Shown: one piece after another, positions 6,810 through 11,494 of the stretch
Layout of the letters: every line of letters begins with the position of its first letter
Position numbering within the stretch: the stretch's first letter is position 1
Source of the DNA: Helicobacteraceae bacterium
GTDB taxonomy: Bacteria; Campylobacterota; Campylobacteria; Campylobacterales; SZUA-545
Assembly (NCBI GenBank): GCA_003250175.1
Contig: QKHD01000009.1
Coordinates: 1 to 11,494 of the forward strand
Reading direction: 5' to 3'
DNA length: 11,494 nucleotides
Program-made: the position numbers and the translations under genes
The notes under the pieces: generated by a model
Seen by the model: only the letters and a program-made list of their open reading frames with translations
The model's database searches: none
Told to the model about the DNA's origin: nothing

Positions 6810-8057
6810 ATGGGAGGAACGTCGCGGGCGATGATCGCCAAACAGCCCATATTGGGCAGAGACCGGGAGCTGGTCGGCTATGAGCTGCTGTTTCGCTCCA
6901 ACAGCAAGATCAACATGGCCCGGGTCAAGGATGACCGCCTGGCCACGTCCAAGGTTCTCAGCGAGGTGCTCAACACCTTCGGCCTTTCCCGTCTGGTGGG
7001 CGAGGCCAAGGCCTTCATCAACGTAGACGGCAGCTTTCTGATGGACGACGTGGTGGGGCGGATACCTCCGGAGAGGTTCGTTCTGGAGGTGCTGGAAACC
7101 GTGCCCGTCGATGCTCACCTGGGGGAGCGCCTGGCGCAGCTTAAAGCCCAGGGCTACACCATCGCCCTGGATGACTTTGATTTTTCACCGGTACAGATGG
7201 AAAACTTCTTCCCCCTCATGCCCCATATCTCCATTGTCAAGATCGACCTCATGGCGATCAAAGACAAGAGCGTGCTCAAGGAAAAACTGGCGCTTTTCAA
7301 GGACTACAACGTGCAGTTTCTGGCGGAGAAGGTGGAGACGCTGGAGGAGTTCGAACTCTGCAAGTCCCTAGGGTTTAGCTACTTTCAAGGGTATTTCTTT
7401 GCCAAGCCCGTCATTATCGAGGGCAAAAAACTCGACCCCAACCGTATGGGGGTGCTCAAACTAACCCAGATGCTTCAATCTGATAAGGAGATCGAGGCGA
7501 TTATCCGGGAGTTCGACACCCACCCCGACCTCATGATCAACCTGCTCAAATACATCAACACCTCCGGATTCAGTCTCAAAAACGAGGTCAAGTCGATTGC
7601 CCAGGCGATCAACATGCTCGGTCGTCTGCCTCTGGCGCAGTGGCTTACGCTGTTTATGTACGGTGACTGCCTGCGGGACCGCCGGGACATGAGTATCTTG
7701 ATTGATGCGATTTTGCTCCGGGCGGAGCTGATGACCCTGCTGTGCAAACGCTACAAGCTGGGCAAAGAGGTGTGCGAAAAGGCGCACCTGTGCGGCGTGC
7801 TCTCCATGATCGATACGGTTTTTGGGGTTCCGCTCAGCGAGGTATTCGAAGGGATCCGTTTTGATCCGGAGATCGAGGGGGCGCTGCTGCGCAAAGAGGG
7901 GCTTTTTTCCAAACTGCTGGTGATTGTCAAAGTGGTGGAGCAGGGGGATTTTACGAAAATCCAGAAGCTCACGGAGAAAATCAAGATGCCGGTGGCCGAA
8001 CTTTATGCCATACTTTCCACCGCCTATGAGAATGTCTCCCGGATGGAGAAAGCCTAA
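6810..8057 (+). CDS. EAL-HDOD (YuxH/CdgJ-type) signal transduction protein
   Basis: The 415-residue protein has an N-terminal EAL domain (about 8-205) and a C-terminal HDOD domain (about 210-400), with no membrane segment. EAL landmarks are present: GYELLFR (E25 in place of EAL), N71 (FINVD), E93/E96 (FVLEVLE), D121-D122 (IALDDF), K144 (VKID), E173 (LAEKVET) and QGYFFAKP (Q193). EAL reads ELL, and the loop after DDF is DFSPVQ instead of the usual GTGYSS-type sequence. Many YuxH-like proteins bind or sense rather than cleave cyclic-di-GMP, so activity is doubtful. The HDOD part (EIEAIIREFDTHPDLMINLLKYINTSGF, AQAINMLGRLPLAQWLTLFMYGD) is typical of regulatory output domains. I used ATG 6810 with GGAGGA upstream; ATG 6831 (IAKQPI), preceded by GGAGGA at 6813-6818, is a real alternative. 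Confidence 0.88.
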   Translation: MGGTSRAMIAKQPILGRDRELVGYELLFRSNSKINMARVKDDRLATSKVLSEVLNTFGLSRLVGEAKAFINVDGSFLMDDVVGRIPPERFVLEVLETVPVDAHLGERLAQLKAQGYTIALDDFDFSPVQMENFFPLMPHISIVKIDLMAIKDKSVLKEKLALFKDYNVQFLAEKVETLEEFELCKSLGFSYFQGYFFAKPVIIEGKKLDPNRMGVLKLTQMLQSDKEIEAIIREFDTHPDLMINLLKYINTSGFSLKNEVKSIAQAINMLGRLPLAQWLTLFMYGDCLRDRRDMSILIDAILLRAELMTLLCKRYKLGKEVCEKAHLCGVLSMIDTVFGVPLSEVFEGIRFDPEIEGALLRKEGLFSKLLVIVKVVEQGDFTKIQKLTEKIKMPVAELYAILSTAYENVSRMEKA

Positions 8058-8281
8058 AAAGATTCCCGGGATCGGGACACAATCCCGGGGTCCGCACGCT
8101 TTTGGAAAGCTGCATGCCCCCGCCTTCCGAGGAGAGGAGAGGAGTGCGGGAGCATGCGTTCACTAAGGTAACTGGAATTGAGAACATAGAGGTTAAGGGG
8201 TTTGCATGTGCTTTCCGCAAGACATGAACCACCAGTGTAGAACAGTAGTGTAAAAAGAACGTAAAATTATAAGGAAAAACA
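8058..8281 (+). other. Structured intergenic region with four hairpins before the cupin gene
   Basis: No open frame here looks protein-coding. Four stems can form. HP1 (8064-8090) has CCCGGGAT pairing with ATCCCGGG. HP2 (8098-8110) has GCTTT/AAAGC. HP3 (8112-8157) has GCATGCCCCCGC pairing with GCGGGAGCATGC with a single C-A mismatch. HP4 (8199-8230) has GGTT-tg-CATGT pairing with ACATG-AACC. None is followed by a T-run, so they are not simple terminators. This could be a structured 5' leader for the cupin gene or a separate small RNA. The core motifs of RNase P RNA and a tRNA-like domain are not seen. Confidence 0.5.
8234..8254 (+). repeat. Short direct repeat AGTGTA(G/A)AA upstream of the cupin gene
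   Basis: AGTGTAGAA (from 8234) and AGTGTAAAA (from 8247) lie 13 bases apart in the AT-rich segment before the cupin ribosome-binding site. They may be an operator half-site pair or -10-like sequences (TGTAAA). The evidence is weak. Confidence 0.25.
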
Positions 8282-8638
8282 ATGTTTATGCATAAAAAAA
8301 TTAATTCCGTCGAAGCCAAAGCCCAAAAGGCGGGCCAGGGGGTCAGCATGAAGATGCTCATCGCTCCGGAGGATGCGGCACACTTTGCCATGCGCTGTTT
8401 CGTGATCGAAGCAGGCGGCCACATGCCCCTGCACACCAACAGCGTCGAGCACGAACAGTACGTGCTTAAAGGCCGCGCGAAGGTGACCATCGGCGACCAG
8501 GTCTTTGAAGCGGGCGCGGGGGATATTCTCTACATCCCCGGAAACATTGCCCACGCCTATGAAACCCTGGGCGACGAGGCCTATGAGTTTTTGTGCCTGG
8601 TACCCAAGGGTGAGGATTGCATTACGGTTATGGGGTGA
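8282..8638 (+). CDS. Small single-domain cupin protein
   Basis: The 118-residue product is a single cupin barrel. Motif 1 runs from GGHMPLH to VLKG (residues 45-64), with H51 and H57 as candidate metal ligands and N53 where a second histidine is common. Motif 2 is AGDILYIPGNIAHAY (79-93), with H91 as a further ligand. The protein probably binds a divalent metal; it may be an enzyme such as a dioxygenase or isomerase, or a sensor, and the sequence does not say which. No signal peptide is present. AAGGA (8271-8275) precedes the first ATG by six bases; ATG 8288 is a second possible start. It stands alone, between the structured gap and the mutS promoter, so it is probably transcribed as a single gene. 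Confidence 0.88.
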   Translation: MFMHKKINSVEAKAQKAGQGVSMKMLIAPEDAAHFAMRCFVIEAGGHMPLHTNSVEHEQYVLKGRAKVTIGDQVFEAGAGDILYIPGNIAHAYETLGDEAYEFLCLVPKGEDCITVMG

Positions 8639-8652
8639 CAGCCGCCTTTTTG

Positions 8653-8658
8653 TATAAT
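8653..8658 (+). promoter_or_regulatory. -10 box of the mutS7 gene
   Basis: TATAAT follows a T-rich run (TTTTTG) and lies 26 bases before the ATG at 8685. This T-run-plus-TATAAT layout without a -35 box is the usual housekeeping promoter look in Campylobacterota. The downstream ribosome-binding site (CGGGAT) is weak. Confidence 0.6.
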
Positions 8659-8684
8659 CAAAACAAAAATAACGCGGGATTTCG

Positions 8685-11494
8685 ATGGCCTTAAGTGAAG
8701 TAGACGCCCTTCTCAATGACAAAAAAAAGCTCCTGACGGAGATCTATTTTGACCTGCAAAAGCACTACGAGGCCAAGTACGGCGAGAACACCGTCGTGCT
8801 CATGGAGGTGGGGACGTTTTTCGAGGTCTACGAGGTGGACAACGAAGCGCTGAAGCTGGGCAAAGCCAAGGAGATCGCCGAGGTTCTCAACATTCAGCTC
8901 ACCCGAAAATCCAACCATCCTCGAAAACTCCGTCAAAAACCCCAACATGGCGGGCGTTCCCGCCGTGGCGCTGGAACGTTATCTGGGGCGCATCGTGGCG
9001 GAGGATAAATACACCGTCGTGCTCGTACGCCAAAAGGGCGTGCCGCCGAAAGTCTCCCGCTACATCGACACCATCATCTCCCCCGGAACCAACTTCGATT
9101 TCGTCCAGGACCGGGACGACAACTACCTGACCTCGCTTCTCATCGATCAAAACAACGGCATCTACTCCGTGGGCTACTCCGCCATCGACGTCACCACGGG
9201 CAAGACGGTGATGTTTGAAAGCCACGGCAGCAGCGAAGACAAGACCTATGCTCTGGATGAGGTCTTTAACCTCCTCTCCGCAAACCGCACCAAGGAGGTA
9301 GTGCTCACCTTCGCCCACGAGAAGCTGAACAAGCAGGAGGTCATCCGCTACCTCGAGATCGACACCCACTACAACTACGTCATGAACAAAAAAGGGGTCA
9401 AGCTCGCCTACCAGAACGAGCTGTTTAAAGAGGTCTACCGGATCGAATCGCTGCTTTCTCCCATCGAGTACCTTGACCTCGAGCGTTCGCCTCTGACCAG
9501 CGAATCCCTGGCCGTACTGATCGACTTTATCATCAGCCACGACTTTAACATCGTGCAGAAACTCTCCAAACCCAAACGTCTGGCCGGACGGCGCTACATG
9601 TATTTTGGCAACAGCGCTCCGGAGCAGCTGGGGATCGTCTCCAAAGACAAGGAAGAGTACACGCTCCTTCGCCTCATCGACAAGACCGCCACTCCCATGG
9701 GCAAGCGCCTCTTAAAGGAGCGGCTGCTTCACCCCATCATGGACCGCGACGAGCTGATGCGCCGCTATGCACTCAGTAAAAAAGTGGGCACGCACATTGA
9801 TTTTCTCAGCCTGGAACTTCGCCGCATCTACGACCTCGAACGGCTTTCGCGCCGTATGGAGCTGGGGCGGCTGCACCCGTGCGAGGTGAACTACCTGCAC
9901 AGCTCCTTGCTGGGGGTTCGGGAGATCGCCGAACACTTCCGGAGAATCAAAAAAGAGCTGGTGGATTTCGACCTCTCCGGAATCGACACCTTCATCGCCG
10001 AAATCGAGCGCCTCTTTAACCTTGACCTGACGGCTAAGTTCAACTACAACCAGATTGATGAAAACATCTTCAACTTCGGCACGGACAAGCGCATCGACTC
10101 GCTTGTGGAAAAGGACGAAGAGCTGCACCTGGGGCTGGAGCGCATCCGGGAGAAGATTCTTAACCTTTTGGAAAGTGTCATGGAGACGAAATGTGACGAG
10201 AGCTACGTCATGCTGGGCCAGCTGGACAAAGAGGGGCATTATCTCAGTCTCACCAAAAACCGTTTTGCGCTGATTGAAAAGCAGCTGCTGCAAGAGCGGG
10301 TGGTGATCGACGGCAAGAGCCATTTTTTTGAAGATTTCATCATTAAAAAACAGACGAGTAACGTCAAGATTACCGCCGAAGTGATCGATGAAATCTCCAA
10401 GCAGATCGTCACCAACCAAAACCAGCTCATCGCATTGGTTAAAGAGAAGTTTCTGGCGCTGCAGTACGAGTTTGAGCGGGAGTACGCGCCGCTTTTGGAG
10501 CAGCTGACGGGCTTCGTGGCCGACATCGACGTGGCGTGTGCCAATATGAAGGTGACGGGGCTGTACAACTTCTGCGAACCGCAGATCGTTACCACCGCCG
10601 AGGATGAAAACTTTTTAGAGTTGCTGGATTTGCGCCACCCGCTCATCGCCGCCAAGGAGGAGTTCGGCATCTACGTTCCCAACGACGTGGTGCTGGGCAA
10701 CCGCAAATACGTGGGCTTTTCCGGGCTGGAGTCGCCCATCCAAAAGTCCGGCAACGACCACGACATCACGGGCGTGCTGCTCTATGGGATCAACTCCAGC
10801 GGGAAGTCGTCACTGATGAAGAGCGTGGGGATCGCCGTGGTCATGGCCCAGGCCGGATTTTTCGTGCCGGCCAAGGAGATGCGCTTTTCGCTCTTTGAGA
10901 GCATCTTTACCCGCATCGTCTCCAAGGACAACCTCTCCAAGGGGCTCTCCACCTTTGCCGTGGAGATGCTGGAGCTCAAAAACATCTTCAACCGCGCGGG
11001 CAAGAAGAGCCTCATTTTGGGGGATGAAATCAGCCACGGCACGGAGACCCTCTCCGGCGTGGCCATCGTCTCCAGTGCCATCATGAAGCTCAATGACATC
11101 GGCTCGCTCTTTCTCTTCGCCACCCACCTCCACCAGCTCGAATCCATCGAAGAGGTCAAGAAACTGCAAGGTGTGGTGAGCATGCACCTGGCGGTCAGCT
11201 ACGACCGGGACGGCGACCGGCTCATCTTCGACCGGAAGCTGGCGGAAGGCAGCGGCTCGACGCTCTATGGCCTGGAGTTTGCGAGATGGCTGCACATGGA
11301 CCCGGAATTCCTGGCCAATGCGGAAGACATCCGGAAAAAGCTGGCCGACGACTACAACCCCGCCGAGCGCCTTTCCAAAAAGAAACGCAGCCGCTACAAC
11401 AAAGACCTCTATCTCGTCAAATGCGCCATCTGCGGCGACGCCGTGGACGACACCCACCACATCACCCAGCAAAAAGACGCCGACGGCTCCGGAC
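8685..11494 (+). CDS. MutS7-family DNA mismatch-repair ATPase with C-terminal HNH nuclease; frameshifted, 3' partial
   Basis: MutS proteins bind mismatched DNA and use ATP to signal repair. Frame 1 (8685-8915) encodes domain I with GTFFEVYE (residues 43-50), the G-x-F-x-E mismatch-probing motif (F45, E47). It then hits a shift: frame 1 would stop at 9006-9008, while removing C8916 restores LTRKSN-ILENSVKNPNMAGVPAVALERY, open to the window end (936 residues in total). The rebuilt protein has a connector, the core/clamp start TPMGKRLLKERLLHP (near 335), Walker A GINSSGKSS (from 701), STFAVEM, Walker B plus signature LILGDEISHGTET (D780, E781) and the FATHLHQL switch. After the ATPase comes a basic linker and CAICG (C913, C916) with THHI (924-926), the start of an HNH zinc-type nuclease. 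This layout is that of MutS7, known from Epsilonproteobacteria, octocoral mitochondria and giant viruses. The frameshift may be a sequence error or a real lesion. Confidence 0.88.
8913..8919 (+). other. Single-base frameshift site in mutS7
   Basis: Codon 77 (AAC, 8913-8915) is followed by C8916, and the conserved reading resumes at ATC (8917-8919). The surrounding sequence CCAACCATCC has no long single-base run, so simple slippage is not obvious. The next ATG in the downstream frame is at 8947 (MAGVPA), with no Shine-Dalgarno sequence and without the F-x-E segment. Confidence 0.8.

Noticed and set aside
8064..8090. Hairpin after the EAL-HDOD gene as an intrinsic terminator
   Set aside because: The stem is strong, but GTCCGCACG follows instead of a T-run.
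7981..8490. Minus-strand open frame across the 8058-8281 gap
   Set aside because: It overlaps the end of the EAL-HDOD gene and the start of the cupin gene, both well supported, and shows no motif or ribosome-binding site.
8913..9008. The 107-residue mutS frame-1 product as a complete small protein
   Set aside because: Its last 30 residues are out-of-frame sequence, and the homologous MutS reading continues in the next frame.
1..11494. Mobile elements, CRISPR arrays, tRNA and rRNA genes
   Set aside because: I found no transposase, integrase, regularly spaced repeats, cloverleaf or rRNA-like sequence; the genes are mostly housekeeping or conserved families.

Overview
The window looks like a chromosomal housekeeping stretch from a fairly GC-rich member of the Campylobacterota (Epsilonproteobacteria), perhaps near Nitratifractor, Hydrogenimonas or Sulfurovum. 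That assignment is inferred from the gene families (a MutS7-type MutS with an HNH tail, a DUF4149 membrane protein, a DUF455 ferritin-like protein, an OprD-like porin, an EAL-HDOD protein) and from promoters that have a good TATAAT box but little -35. No database search was possible. I see no mobile element, CRISPR array, tRNA or rRNA.

Layout. 1-190 is the end of a GspF/PilC inner-membrane protein (type II secretion or type IV pilus). 259-2178 encodes a large secreted lipoprotein with two related N-terminal repeats, a BIG2 domain and a seven-bladed LVIVD-type propeller. trpS (2271-3236) converges on a DUF4149 membrane protein gene (3233-3706, minus); their stop codons overlap in the palindrome CTAG. 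Next is an RNA gene, the 4.5S SRP RNA (ffs, about 3749-3860), whose promoter lies back to back with the DUF4149 gene start. It converges on a 103-residue protein made of two tandem copies of one module (3861-4172, minus).

A tight three-gene plus-strand unit follows: a small SAM methyltransferase-like protein (4303-4788), a DUF455 di-iron ferritin-like protein (4785-5615) and an outer-membrane porin (5615-6766), joined by 4-base and 1-base start/stop overlaps. An EAL-HDOD signalling protein (6810-8057) has its own TATAAT box in the end of the porin gene. The 224-base gap 8058-8281 holds four hairpins and precedes a small cupin gene (8282-8638).

The last 2.8 kb is a MutS7-family gene (8685 to the window end) with an intact mismatch-recognition F-x-E motif, a full ATPase domain and the start of a C-terminal HNH nuclease. 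Its reading frame is broken by one extra base near 8916.

The points most worth a second look are the MutS7-HNH gene and its frameshift, a strong excess of the palindrome TCCGGA (29 copies by hand count, in all three codon phases), the structured 8058-8281 gap, the duplicated 103-residue protein, and the coupled methyltransferase/DUF455/porin unit.
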